Assembly (NCBI RefSeq): GCF_023195925.1
Contig: NZ_JALPRE010000018.1
Coordinates: 62,001-126,000, forward strand
Source: Aquimarina acroporae
GTDB lineage: Bacteria; Bacteroidota; Bacteroidia; Flavobacteriales; Flavobacteriaceae
Length of the DNA: 64,000 nucleotides
Direction of reading: 5' to 3'
The position numbers and the translations under genes are program-made. Shown in pieces: positions 44,133 through 53,363 of the stretch. The stretch's first letter is position 1, and each line of letters opens with the position of its first letter. A model generated the notes under the pieces. It saw only the letters and a list, made by a program, of their open reading frames with translations, had not been told where the DNA came from and ran no database searches.

Positions 44133-46004
44133 ATGATTAGATATCTAAGTAACATAAGGATTTTATTAGGATTGGCTTTATTAACGGTGTTGAGTTGTAA
44201 AGAACAATCTGGTGAGCCTGAAAAAGCAGTCATAAGCGAAGAAGAGATAGCACAAAAATCTCAGGAACTTAACGACTGGTTCGAACAACAATTTGTTGTA
44301 GATATGAATAGATCCCCAATGACCCAAACCTATTTAGGAGTAAAAACTGAGGACTATGGAAAATGGGATGATATATCTTCTAAGAGAGAAGTTGAAAATA
44401 TGGAGCTTACTAAGCAAAGATTGGCGTATCTTAAAGACTCTGTTGATATTTCAAAATTAAATAAAGCTACGTTGCTTAGTTACAAGTTAATGAAGCAAGA
44501 TTTGGAAAATGAAATCGAGGATTTTCAATATCGATTGTACGATTACCCTGTAAATCAAATGCACGGTATGCAGGCAGAAATTCCTGCTTTTATGATAAAT
44601 ATGCATCGTGTAGAAAATAAGAGCGATGCTGAAGCATACATTTCTAGACTGAGTGGTATGGACGAGCTATTTGGGCAGTTGATCGAGAACATGAAAATGA
44701 GAGAAAAGAATGGAATTCTACCTCCAAAGTTTGTTTTTACCAAAGTCCTAGACGACAGTAGAAACATCATTAAAGGACGGCCTTTTGATCAATCTAACCA
44801 TGAGAGTACTTTATTAGCCGATTTCAAAGGAAAAATAGGAGCAATAGAGCTTTCTGAAGAAGAAAAAGAAGAGTTGTTAACGAATGCTGAAAAAGCGTTA
44901 GCTGAGGATGTAAAACGTGGTTTTGATAATCTTATTGGTTTACTCGAAAAACAACAACAAAGAGCTACTACGGATGATGGTGCTTGGAAATTTCCGAAAG
45001 GGGATAAGTTTTACAATATAGCATTGCAAAGAACTACAACTACCGATATGACAGCCGATCAAATTCATGAATTGGGTCTAAAGGAAGTAGAGCGTATTCA
45101 TAATGAAATGCGTGACATTATGAAGCAAGTTAAGTATGAAGGAACCTTACAAGATTTTTTTCAGTTTATGAAAGAAGACAAAAGGTTTTATTATCCTAAT
45201 GATGAAGAAGGAAAAGCAGCTTATTTAAAAAGAGCAGTTGGGCTAATCGATAATCTGAAATCTAGGTTAGATGAGTTATTTTTAACAAAACCGAAAGCAG
45301 ACATTGTTGTTAAAGCTGTGGAGCCTTTTAGGGAAAAAAGTGCAGGAAAGGCATTTTATCAAAGGGGAACACCAGATGGTTCCAGACCAGGAACCTATTA
45401 TGCAAATTTGTATGATATGGAAGCGATGCCTATTTATCAAATGGAAGCCTTAGCCTATCATGAGGGAATACCAGGACATCATATGCAAATTTCAATAGCA
45501 CAGGAATTAAAAGATATTCCCAAGTTTAGAAAATTTGGAGGATATACTGCATATATAGAAGGGTGGGGATTGTATAATGAATTTCTGCCAAAAGAAATAG
45601 GACTTTATAATGATCCATATTCTGATTTTGGAAGATTAGCTATGGAGCTATGGAGAGCTTGTCGCTTGGTGGTAGATACTGGAATTCATGCAAAAAAATG
45701 GACTCGTGAGCAAGGTATAAAATATTATACCGATAATACACCAAACGCAGAAAGTGATGCTATAAAAATGGTAGAGCGTCATATTGTAATGCCTAGTCAA
45801 GCCACCGCATATAAAATTGGTATGAACAAAATTTTGGAGCTTAGAGAATATGCCAGAGGAAAATTAGGAGATACATTTGATATAAGAGAATTTCATGATG
45901 TAGTGCTAACCAATGGAGCGGTTCCTCTTAATGTTTTGGAAGACTTAATAAATGATTGGATAACTGGAAAACAAACTAATGCCATAGATGATACCAACTC
46001 ATAA
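44133..46004 (+). CDS. DUF885 lipoprotein with zinc-peptidase-like HExxxHH motif
   Basis: A lipoprotein of about 623 residues, with lipobox LSCK (cysteine about 22). The DUF885 family motif AYHEGIPGHHMQI (His445-His452 counted from 44127) is a HExxxHH arrangement that resembles a metallopeptidase centre. The following EGWGLYNEF segment supplies a conserved Glu. The function of DUF885 is not proven, but peptidase or amidase activity is plausible. The frame opens with a TTG at 44127; the ATG at 44133 is preferred. It lies 18 bases after the CocE/NonD gene, and the two are probably an operon ended by the terminator at 46035. Confidence 0.88.
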   Translation: MIRYLSNIRILLGLALLTVLSCKEQSGEPEKAVISEEEIAQKSQELNDWFEQQFVVDMNRSPMTQTYLGVKTEDYGKWDDISSKREVENMELTKQRLAYLKDSVDISKLNKATLLSYKLMKQDLENEIEDFQYRLYDYPVNQMHGMQAEIPAFMINMHRVENKSDAEAYISRLSGMDELFGQLIENMKMREKNGILPPKFVFTKVLDDSRNIIKGRPFDQSNHESTLLADFKGKIGAIELSEEEKEELLTNAEKALAEDVKRGFDNLIGLLEKQQQRATTDDGAWKFPKGDKFYNIALQRTTTTDMTADQIHELGLKEVERIHNEMRDIMKQVKYEGTLQDFFQFMKEDKRFYYPNDEEGKAAYLKRAVGLIDNLKSRLDELFLTKPKADIVVKAVEPFREKSAGKAFYQRGTPDGSRPGTYYANLYDMEAMPIYQMEALAYHEGIPGHHMQISIAQELKDIPKFRKFGGYTAYIEGWGLYNEFLPKEIGLYNDPYSDFGRLAMELWRACRLVVDTGIHAKKWTREQGIKYYTDNTPNAESDAIKMVERHIVMPSQATAYKIGMNKILELREYARGKLGDTFDIREFHDVVLTNGAVPLNVLEDLINDWITGKQTNAIDDTNS

Positions 46005-46034
46005 TTTTTGCTAAAATCAATGTAAATGAATAGA

Positions 46035-46070
46035 AAAACCTCTTTTTATTAAAGAGGTTTTCTTTTTTTA
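46035..46070 (+). terminator. Intrinsic terminator after the DUF885 gene
   Basis: The stem AAAACCTCTTT/AAAGAGGTTTT (46035-46045 and 46051-46061), with a 5-base loop, is followed by a C and a run of T residues. Confidence 0.88.
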
Positions 46071-46181
46071 TGGTAAAACCATAATTTATTGTAAGAAAAA
46101 GATTTCAAATTGTTGTTTGTGTTGTATTTTTGTGTATTTTGCGGATAAAATTAACCTTTTGTCTAATATAAGCCCCAAGAT

Positions 46182-48164
46182 ATGAAGATAAAAAAGGAAC
46201 ACTTATTTATATGTTTTGTAATACTTATCATACGCATTGGTTTTTCCCAAAATCAAGGATTGCGTTTTGACCTTTCAGAAATAAAAACGTTAAAGGATTC
46301 TATCACTTTTAATAACGCTGTAAATGACCTTAGAGAATTAGTTTCTGAAGAACAATATGATAGGGCTAATACGTTTGCTAATGAACTAATTAGCATAGGA
46401 AATGCTTTACAATATGATAAAGGTTTAGGACTGGTTTACAGGGAAAAAGGAAATATAAGTAATGGGTTTAATCGAAGTATAGAGTCTGATAGAAATTTCC
46501 AAAAAGCCTTTACTCACTTAGAAAAAGTTAATGACTTAAATGGTTTGGCTACAGTGTATAATGATAGATTCATTATAGAACAAGGTAAGGGTAATTTTGA
46601 GAAAGGTGCAAACTATTTACTGAAAGCAAAATTATATCGTGAACAGCTAAAAGACAGTATAGGTTTATCTAGCGTTTATAACAATCTAGCCATTATTTAT
46701 AAGGAATTGAAAGATATTCCTTCTGCGGAAAAGTATTATCTAAAATCTATTGCAATAACAAAGCGATTAAGAACAGATGGTTTAGGCATGGTAATGAATA
46801 ATTTGGCGTTGTTATATACAGAAAACAGAGATTTAAAGGAAGCTAAAAAATTATTGAAAGAAGCATTGAAGATTAATAAGACTCAAAATGATCTTAGGCA
46901 TACTGCCCAATCTTACAGTATTATGGCTAAAGCAGCTATGTACGGCAAAGAATATGCAGCTGCAAAAAAATATTACGATACTACTTTATGCGTGGGTAGT
47001 CAGACCAATTTTAAATTACTGGTTATAAATGCAAAACAACAATTAGGTATTATAGCATTAGAACAAGGAGAATACAACAAAGCAGATGGACTTCTTAAAA
47101 CTGCAAGAGAAGATTTTTCAAAAGCTAATGCTGTGCCACTACTGTTAAAGAATTATAAGTATTCTTTTAAATTAGATTCTTTGAAAGGAGATTTGTTAGG
47201 TGCTCTAGGATGGCAAAGAAAATATCAAAAGTTAGCAGACAAAAGGAGATCTGAAATTACTGCGAAAGAAGTAGAAAAAACTAAAGCCCAATATGAAGCA
47301 GAATTACAACAACTTAAACTTATAGAGGAACAAGAAAAAAGAGAACGGGAAACCTCTGCTCAATTGTTTCAATATCGTTTGATTACTTATATTTCTTTGG
47401 GAGTTGTAATCGCTATATTAACATTTTTAATTCTAATTATTAGAACAAGAAATGAACGCAAAAGATTAATAGCTAAGTTGGATAACTCTAATCAGGTAAA
47501 AAATAAGTTGTTTTCTATAATTTCACATGATTTAAAAAATGAAATAAACGGCTTGGAGGGAAGTCTAAATCTTCTAAAAGATAATACAATCTCAACAGAA
47601 GAATTTAGGCAAATAACGCCATTGCTTGCAAATAGAACACACCAGACCTCAATTATGTTACATAATTTATTAAACTGGTCAAAATCTCAATTAAAGGAAT
47701 TGAATGCTCAACCTACCTCTTTTGATATTTCAGATGTTATCTCAGATAAGTTCTCCTTCTTTCAGCAGAAGGCAATGCAAAAAGATATACAACTGATCAA
47801 TAATCTAGATCCAACCATAATCTATGCAGATAGAGATATGTTTGGAATAGTAGCCCAAAACTTAATTGCCAATGCTATTAAATTTTGTAATCCTGGCGAT
47901 TCAATTGCTTTGGTTTCTGAGGATAAAGAGAATCACTATGAAATTCGTTTTAAAGATACTGGAGTAGGGATTAATCCACAACACCTAAACCGATTATTCG
48001 CTGAGGAAACGTTTACAACTCCGGGTACACAAAACGAGACAGGTACAGGGCTTGGACTCAGAATTTGTAAAGAACTTATTGAATTAAACCAAGGTTCAAT
48101 TGAAGTTCAGAGTTCTGTAGGAGAGGGGAGTACTTTTTGCGTATACTTACCCAAAGCGGCGTGA
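46182..48164 (+). CDS. TPR-domain sensor histidine kinase
   Basis: A protein of 660 residues. A signal peptide is followed by periplasmic tetratricopeptide repeats (about 60-340; the TPR pattern is clear in SSVYNNLAIIYKELKDIPSAEKYY). Next come a coiled coil (residues 365-395), one transmembrane segment (about 397-419), a kinase dimerisation helix with FSIISHDLKNEI (His449) and a HATPase domain with NLIANAIKFC, DTGVGINPQHL and GTGLGLRICKELI. There is no fused response regulator and no adjacent partner gene, so it is an orphan kinase. It converges on the peptide exporter genes. The signal sensed is unknown. Confidence 0.92.
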   Translation: MKIKKEHLFICFVILIIRIGFSQNQGLRFDLSEIKTLKDSITFNNAVNDLRELVSEEQYDRANTFANELISIGNALQYDKGLGLVYREKGNISNGFNRSIESDRNFQKAFTHLEKVNDLNGLATVYNDRFIIEQGKGNFEKGANYLLKAKLYREQLKDSIGLSSVYNNLAIIYKELKDIPSAEKYYLKSIAITKRLRTDGLGMVMNNLALLYTENRDLKEAKKLLKEALKINKTQNDLRHTAQSYSIMAKAAMYGKEYAAAKKYYDTTLCVGSQTNFKLLVINAKQQLGIIALEQGEYNKADGLLKTAREDFSKANAVPLLLKNYKYSFKLDSLKGDLLGALGWQRKYQKLADKRRSEITAKEVEKTKAQYEAELQQLKLIEEQEKRERETSAQLFQYRLITYISLGVVIAILTFLILIIRTRNERKRLIAKLDNSNQVKNKLFSIISHDLKNEINGLEGSLNLLKDNTISTEEFRQITPLLANRTHQTSIMLHNLLNWSKSQLKELNAQPTSFDISDVISDKFSFFQQKAMQKDIQLINNLDPTIIYADRDMFGIVAQNLIANAIKFCNPGDSIALVSEDKENHYEIRFKDTGVGINPQHLNRLFAEETFTTPGTQNETGTGLGLRICKELIELNQGSIEVQSSVGEGSTFCVYLPKAA

Positions 48165-48186
48165 TCAATATAAACTTTAGCCTCGA

Positions 48187-49479
48187 TTATTTATCCATTA
48201 AGTTTCTGAATTGATAGAAAAATCGTTCGATTAAACGAAGATCTTCAGTAACAATCTCTACGATTCCTCGCATTTCTTGTTTAAAAGGAATCTCTTTGTT
48301 ATAGGTTGTTATAAGTTTATCAGGTAAAGCTACATCGATTAGATATAATCCATTGCTATCTGGTAACAGTGAAATGTAATCGACAGTTCCTTTGAGTGTT
48401 CCAAACTCATCATCTGGAAAATTCTCTAATTTGATGTTGGCAGTTTGCCCGATTTTAATTTTACCAGAATTTTGAGAAGGAGCTTTGATACGGGCGATGT
48501 ACGAAGATTTCTCGATTGGAATAATTATGAAAACAACATCCCCAGCCGTAACGGTTTGGTTGCTGTTTCTATAATTAAGGAATGAAACTCGACCTTCAAT
48601 ATCAGATTTTAATACATACTGCAATTCCCAATCTTTAATACTCTTTTTTAGTTGATCAAAAGATTGCAATACTTTTTTAAATAAATTGATTTCTTCTTTC
48701 CTTTTATTAATTTCTGTGCCTTTAGAATTTTTGGCAGCATTACTTATGTTTTCTGTTATCTGAGATAATTGAACATCGTTGTTTTTATAATTTCTGTCAA
48801 CTTGTAAAAAATCTAGTTCTTTATTTTCATATTCTTGTTCAGAAATCACTCCTTTTTCGAATAACTCTTTTTGTCGTTGCAATTCTTTTCTTTTGAAATC
48901 AAGCTCTGCTTTACCCAATCTTTTTTGAGCCTTTAAGCTTTCTAATCTTCTATATAATTCAGATAACGATACTTGATTAGCTATAGCTTCATTAGAAAAA
49001 GGCTGAAGCTCTTTATTAAGGACGTATTCTGAATAGCTATTTTCAAACAACGCGAAACTAGTTTCAATATCACCTAGAAATAAACCTTGCAATTGCTCAA
49101 CAGGAAATGTAAAACTTTCGTTACTTAATTTGGTAGTATCGACAATAGACTTCAGGTAAAAGACATCTTTATAGTTTGCAGTACTTTGTAAAATAGCTAA
49201 GGGAGTATCTTCGGGTACAATTTGATTGTCCTTAACCAATATAGATTCAAGTTTGCCATTGGTTCTTGCATATTCTTTTTGAGGAGGAATTTTTGTAGTA
49301 ACAATGGCCTCTGCAGGTATTACATCGGGGTACTTTATTAACCACGATAAGAATAATAATAAAAGGACTAAAACCAAAATAAGCACGTTACCCCAACGAA
49401 TCATCCAATGAGGTACTCGAGTTAATATTTCTTGTACTTCTTCACTCCTTAGCTGTATGTCATCTAATGTATCTGGCAT
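48187..49479 (-). CDS. HlyD-family periplasmic adaptor of a peptide exporter
   Basis: A membrane fusion protein of 430 residues. A short cytoplasmic N-terminus leads to one transmembrane segment (about 28-48), a lipoyl-like half (AIVTTKIPPQKEYARTNGKL and DNQIVPEDTPLAILQ), a long coiled-coil hairpin (about 165-290) and the returning lipoyl half (SDIEGRVSFLNYRNSNQTVTAGDVVFII), then a beta barrel. It would link the C39 ABC exporter to an outer-membrane channel, which is not encoded nearby. It starts one base after the stop of the exporter gene, so the two are an operon. Confidence 0.92.
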   Translation of the reverse strand: MPDTLDDIQLRSEEVQEILTRVPHWMIRWGNVLILVLVLLLLFLSWLIKYPDVIPAEAIVTTKIPPQKEYARTNGKLESILVKDNQIVPEDTPLAILQSTANYKDVFYLKSIVDTTKLSNESFTFPVEQLQGLFLGDIETSFALFENSYSEYVLNKELQPFSNEAIANQVSLSELYRRLESLKAQKRLGKAELDFKRKELQRQKELFEKGVISEQEYENKELDFLQVDRNYKNNDVQLSQITENISNAAKNSKGTEINKRKEEINLFKKVLQSFDQLKKSIKDWELQYVLKSDIEGRVSFLNYRNSNQTVTAGDVVFIIIPIEKSSYIARIKAPSQNSGKIKIGQTANIKLENFPDDEFGTLKGTVDYISLLPDSNGLYLIDVALPDKLITTYNKEIPFKQEMRGIVEIVTEDLRLIERFFYQFRNLMDK

Positions 49480-49480
49480 A

Positions 49481-51685
49481 TTATTTTCCTAATTCTAGTT
49501 GGTTTTTTACTAAGTTAAAGTAGTTTGCTTTGTTTTTTATCAGTTCTTCGTGATTTCCTACTTCTACAATTCTACCCTTATCCAGCACTACAATTTGATC
49601 TGCATTTTTCACAGTACTAAGTCTATGGGCAATAACCATTACTGTTTTGTTTTTGAAAAAAGTATCCAATTTTTCCATGATTACTTTTTCATTATTGGCA
49701 TCGAGCGCTGAGGTGGCTTCATCGAAAAACAGAAATTTTGGGTTTTTATAGACCGAACGCGCTATAAATAAACGTTGTTTTTGACCTGTACTTAGACCAA
49801 CTCCTTCCATTCCTATTTTAGTATTGTAAGAAAGAGGAAGTGATTCTATAAACTCCTTAATATTGGCTACATCTACAGCATGAGCCAGTTTTTTCTTATC
49901 GACATAGTCTTCACCCACTGCAATATTATTTGCAATAGTATCATTAAAAATATATCCTTCTTGCATAACTACACCAAACTGATCCCTCCAAGACTTTTGG
50001 GAAACTTGTTTTAAATCATGAGTTCCTATCAAAATTTGACCTTCATCAGGTTCATAGAATTTCAATAGTAACTTCATTAAGGTTGTTTTACCACTACCAC
50101 TAACCCCAACAACAGCGGTAATTTTATTGGGAGGAATAGAAAGACTAAGATTTTCTAAAACAGGTTTGTCTGCTCCTACATATCTGAAGTTAATATCTTT
50201 AATAGTAAACCCTGAACTTTCTGGAATTTCTCTTATTTTTTCATCACCAGCTTGTTCCTCGTCCTCCTTATTATGAATTTCTCCCAAACGTTCAAGAGAT
50301 ATTTGAGCATCTTGTAATTCTCTTAAGAAATTAATAAGCTGAGCGATGGGAGCATTAAGTTGCCCGACGATAGCTGTAATGGCAAGCATCATACCTAATG
50401 TAATATCACCATCGATTACCAATTTTGCAGAAAACACGGTAATCAAAATATTTTTGAGTTCATTAATAAAAGAAGAGCCAACACTTTGATACTGCTCTAA
50501 GGCAAGATTTTCTATAGAAATTCTAAATAGTTTTGCCTGAACAAATTCCCAATTCCATCGTTTTCTTTTCTCTGCATTATGCAATTTAATCTCTTGCATA
50601 CCGTTGACCAATTCTATAACCTTGCTCTGTTCTTCACTAATTTGCGAAAAGCGCTTGTAATCAAGTTTTTTACGCTTTTTAAAGAAAATAAGAATCCAAG
50701 CAAAGTAAATAGCACTTCCCACGGCAAAAATTCCAAAAATCGGAATGCTGTAATATATAAGAACAATACTAAAAACTATAAGGTTAACCATAGAGAATAA
50801 TACATTCAATGAAGACATGGTTAAGATTTGTTCAATTCTCTTATGGTCGTTAATCCTTTGTAGTAAATCTCCTGTCATTTTTACATCGAAGTAGGAGATA
50901 GGTAAGTTCATTAATTTAATGAAAAAGTCAGAGATTAAAGAGATATTTATTCGTGTACTCAAATGCAATAAAATCCAACTCCGAAGTACCTCAATTAGGG
51001 TTCTACCAACGAAAAGGGATAACATTGCAATCAAAACCAGATAAATAAAATCAAGATCTTGATTTTCGATACCTACATCTACAATACTTTGTGTGAGAAA
51101 AGGGGTTATAAGTTGTAATAAACTACCAGCGGTTAATCCCAAAGCAAGCTGAAACAGAAATGCTTTGTATTTAAAAATGTACTTGGAAATGAACTTGAAA
51201 CCAAACTTTTCATCAGTTTCATCTAAATTATCATTGTAAAAATTTGGCGTTGGTTCGAGCAAAAGGGCGACACCTTCTTCAGTATGTTCATCGGCATTGT
51301 TACCAATCCATGCTCTTATGAATTCTTCCTTGGTATATGTTATAAGTCCATGAGCAGGATCTGAAACATATATAGTCATATTTCCTTTTCGGGTTGTTTT
51401 TATTTTATAAACTACAACATAATGAACTTTATTCCAATGTACAATACAGGGCAGCGGGACTTCATCTAATTTTGCAAGGGATAATTTTACTCCCAATGAT
51501 CTAAAACCAATAGTTTCGACAGCATCACTTAATCCCAAAAGAGAGCTCCCTTCTCTGGTTGTTTCACTTAAAGTTCTAAGTCTTTGTGTATTTAGAATTC
51601 GACCATAATGTTTTGCAATTATCTTTATACAAGTAGGTCCACAATCCTTAGATTCAGCTTGTTTGTAAAAGGGAAATTTTGGCAT
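49481..51685 (-). CDS. C39-peptidase ABC exporter (bacteriocin/double-glycine-leader type)
   Basis: A protein of 734 residues. The N-terminal C39 protease domain has the full catalytic set: Gln9, Cys15 in KDCGPTCIK, His88 in NKVHYVVV and Asp109 in VSDPAHG. A six-helix membrane domain (about 165-460) and an ATPase follow, with Walker A GVSGSGKT (526-533), signature LSTGQ in place of LSGGQ, and Walker B FLFFDEAT. Such transporters cut a leader peptide behind a double glycine and export the rest. No candidate precursor with that leader is visible next to it. A terminator separates it from the amylase gene upstream. Confidence 0.93.
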   Translation of the reverse strand: MPKFPFYKQAESKDCGPTCIKIIAKHYGRILNTQRLRTLSETTREGSSLLGLSDAVETIGFRSLGVKLSLAKLDEVPLPCIVHWNKVHYVVVYKIKTTRKGNMTIYVSDPAHGLITYTKEEFIRAWIGNNADEHTEEGVALLLEPTPNFYNDNLDETDEKFGFKFISKYIFKYKAFLFQLALGLTAGSLLQLITPFLTQSIVDVGIENQDLDFIYLVLIAMLSLFVGRTLIEVLRSWILLHLSTRINISLISDFFIKLMNLPISYFDVKMTGDLLQRINDHKRIEQILTMSSLNVLFSMVNLIVFSIVLIYYSIPIFGIFAVGSAIYFAWILIFFKKRKKLDYKRFSQISEEQSKVIELVNGMQEIKLHNAEKRKRWNWEFVQAKLFRISIENLALEQYQSVGSSFINELKNILITVFSAKLVIDGDITLGMMLAITAIVGQLNAPIAQLINFLRELQDAQISLERLGEIHNKEDEEQAGDEKIREIPESSGFTIKDINFRYVGADKPVLENLSLSIPPNKITAVVGVSGSGKTTLMKLLLKFYEPDEGQILIGTHDLKQVSQKSWRDQFGVVMQEGYIFNDTIANNIAVGEDYVDKKKLAHAVDVANIKEFIESLPLSYNTKIGMEGVGLSTGQKQRLFIARSVYKNPKFLFFDEATSALDANNEKVIMEKLDTFFKNKTVMVIAHRLSTVKNADQIVVLDKGRIVEVGNHEELIKNKANYFNLVKNQLELGK

Positions 51686-51822
51686 TAAGCTATTTTAAAT
51701 TATGTTGATTTTTTGTGTGACTATACTTCTTTACAAAGTAAAGTAATTCTTTTTGATTATGCTATGCTAACCAAAAATGACGCAAATGAGAGAGGTAGTA
51801 TTAATTTTGCTGATGTAAAAAT

Positions 51823-51855
51823 AAAAAAAGAGTGCTTAAAAAAAAGCACTCTTTT
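51823..51855 (-). terminator. Intrinsic terminator of the susC-amylase operon
   Basis: The stem AAAAGAGTGCTT/AAGCACTCTTTT (51826-51837 and 51844-51855) has an A6 loop. The A-run at 51823-51829 gives the U-tract on the minus strand. It separates the glucan operon from the peptide exporter genes. Confidence 0.88.
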
Positions 51856-51889
51856 AATTATTTGCTAATTTATTATTGTAAAAAGAAAT

Positions 51890-53338
51890 CTATTCTTTAG
51901 TTATAGACCAAATAGCATAGCTTCCCGGAGGAGCACTTAAAGTAGCATTACCTTCACTATCTGCCGTTGGTGTAGCTCTTGAGTTGTCTGTGTAATCTAC
52001 CAGTTGTTTATTGGCCCAGTTTGTTTTAACAACACGCTGTTTTGTTTGATTACTAATATTCATGTAAAGTACAAGTCCAGGGTTATCACCACTACCACTT
52101 CTTTTCATGATATATTCATCCTTATTAGCTTCAATTACTTCAACATCACCCGTAGCTAATGTGTTATAAATTTCTATTAAGGTGTTTAATTGACCTTTGA
52201 ACGCTTGATAATCAAGATAGAAAACTGTAGGATAACCATCATGAGTAAGTATATAAGAGTAGGCTAGCAGTTTCTTACCATAGCTAATTCTATTATCTGG
52301 ATTGGGATCCTTTTCTGTATCATGATTCGCAGCAAAGGTTACAGCATTTGCAGGATCGAGTTTTCTTAACATATTACCAGCATCTCCTAAAGCTGTAAGA
52401 TCATTTGCTCTATCCAGAGTTTCGTCTAATCTATAGAAACAAGCGAAATCAAATGCAGGAGATCCAGAAGCATCGACCCAATCTTTTAAGACTTGTTGGT
52501 TTCCATCAAAGTTTTCTCCTACAGAGAATCCTCCAACTTTGTCGTTCCAGGCTTTTACCCATTTTGGAGCAAAACTTTTTACGTAATCAAAACGCCACCC
52601 GTCGAAACCAAGTGATTTATAGAATTCTGCAACAGAATCATCTCTACCCCATAACCATTCTTGTACATAAGGCACAGCATGACTCAAATCTGTTTCAGCA
52701 AAGAATAATGCTTCTTCATCAGAGTCTACAATTGCATTAGGATGAAAATGTTCAAAATTCCTATTGAATTTACCAGAAGCATTTCCGTTTTCTTCATCAA
52801 ATAGACTAAATACTTCTGCATCTCTATATGGGTTATATTGTAACCCACCACCAGAATTATGACCCATAACCACATCTGCAATAACCTCAATATCGTTAGC
52901 GTGTGCTTTTTGAATTAAGTCTTCTAATTCTTGTCTTGATCCGAAACGAGTTTCTACGTTTTCAGAACCTCTTTGGCTAAATTCTCCTACATCAAAATAG
53001 TCCATCGGGTCGTATCCCATAGAAAATGATCCAGAAGCTCCTTTACTTGGCGAAGGTAACCAGATTCTATTGATACCGGCATTCGCCCATTCTTCAATTT
53101 CTGTACCTACTTGATCATACCATCCTCCAATAGGTTCTACATCCCAGTAGAAAGCTTGCATAAAAACACCAGCATCTTCCTTTTGGAATGGTGTAAGATC
53201 CATTTTTAGTGATTGACTGGTGATAATTACCTCTTGATCTGTAGAGGAATCATCATCTTCAGTACAACCTGCTAGGCCAAGAACCATTCCTCCAAGTAGG
53301 AGGAAGGCTTTTGGTGATATATATTTAATTTTTTTCAT
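51890..53338 (-). CDS. GH13 alpha-amylase lipoprotein
   Basis: A lipoprotein of 482 residues with lipobox LAGC (Cys25) and acidic TEDDDSS after it, suggesting surface exposure. The GH13 barrel resembles the archaeal-type subfamily 7 amylases: FMQAFYWDVEPIGGWYDQ, then SMGYDPMDYFDVGEF. Catalytic residues are Asp251 (GWRFDYVKS), Glu275 (VGENFDGN) and Asp340 (AANHDTE). Region I reads DVVMGH, so the usual Asn before the His is Gly. A beta-sheet domain C ends the protein. It would cut alpha-1,4-glucan such as starch or glycogen outside the cell. It is the last gene of the susC operon. Confidence 0.93.
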   Translation of the reverse strand: MKKIKYISPKAFLLLGGMVLGLAGCTEDDDSSTDQEVIITSQSLKMDLTPFQKEDAGVFMQAFYWDVEPIGGWYDQVGTEIEEWANAGINRIWLPSPSKGASGSFSMGYDPMDYFDVGEFSQRGSENVETRFGSRQELEDLIQKAHANDIEVIADVVMGHNSGGGLQYNPYRDAEVFSLFDEENGNASGKFNRNFEHFHPNAIVDSDEEALFFAETDLSHAVPYVQEWLWGRDDSVAEFYKSLGFDGWRFDYVKSFAPKWVKAWNDKVGGFSVGENFDGNQQVLKDWVDASGSPAFDFACFYRLDETLDRANDLTALGDAGNMLRKLDPANAVTFAANHDTEKDPNPDNRISYGKKLLAYSYILTHDGYPTVFYLDYQAFKGQLNTLIEIYNTLATGDVEVIEANKDEYIMKRSGSGDNPGLVLYMNISNQTKQRVVKTNWANKQLVDYTDNSRATPTADSEGNATLSAPPGSYAIWSITKE

Positions 53339-53363
53339 TTCAACTTTTTAAGATTAAGAATAA

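Noticed and set aside
51686..51889. Possible peptide precursor between the exporter and the amylase gene
   Set aside because: I read both strands for a short frame with a double-glycine leader and found none; the stretch contains a terminator and AT-rich sequence.
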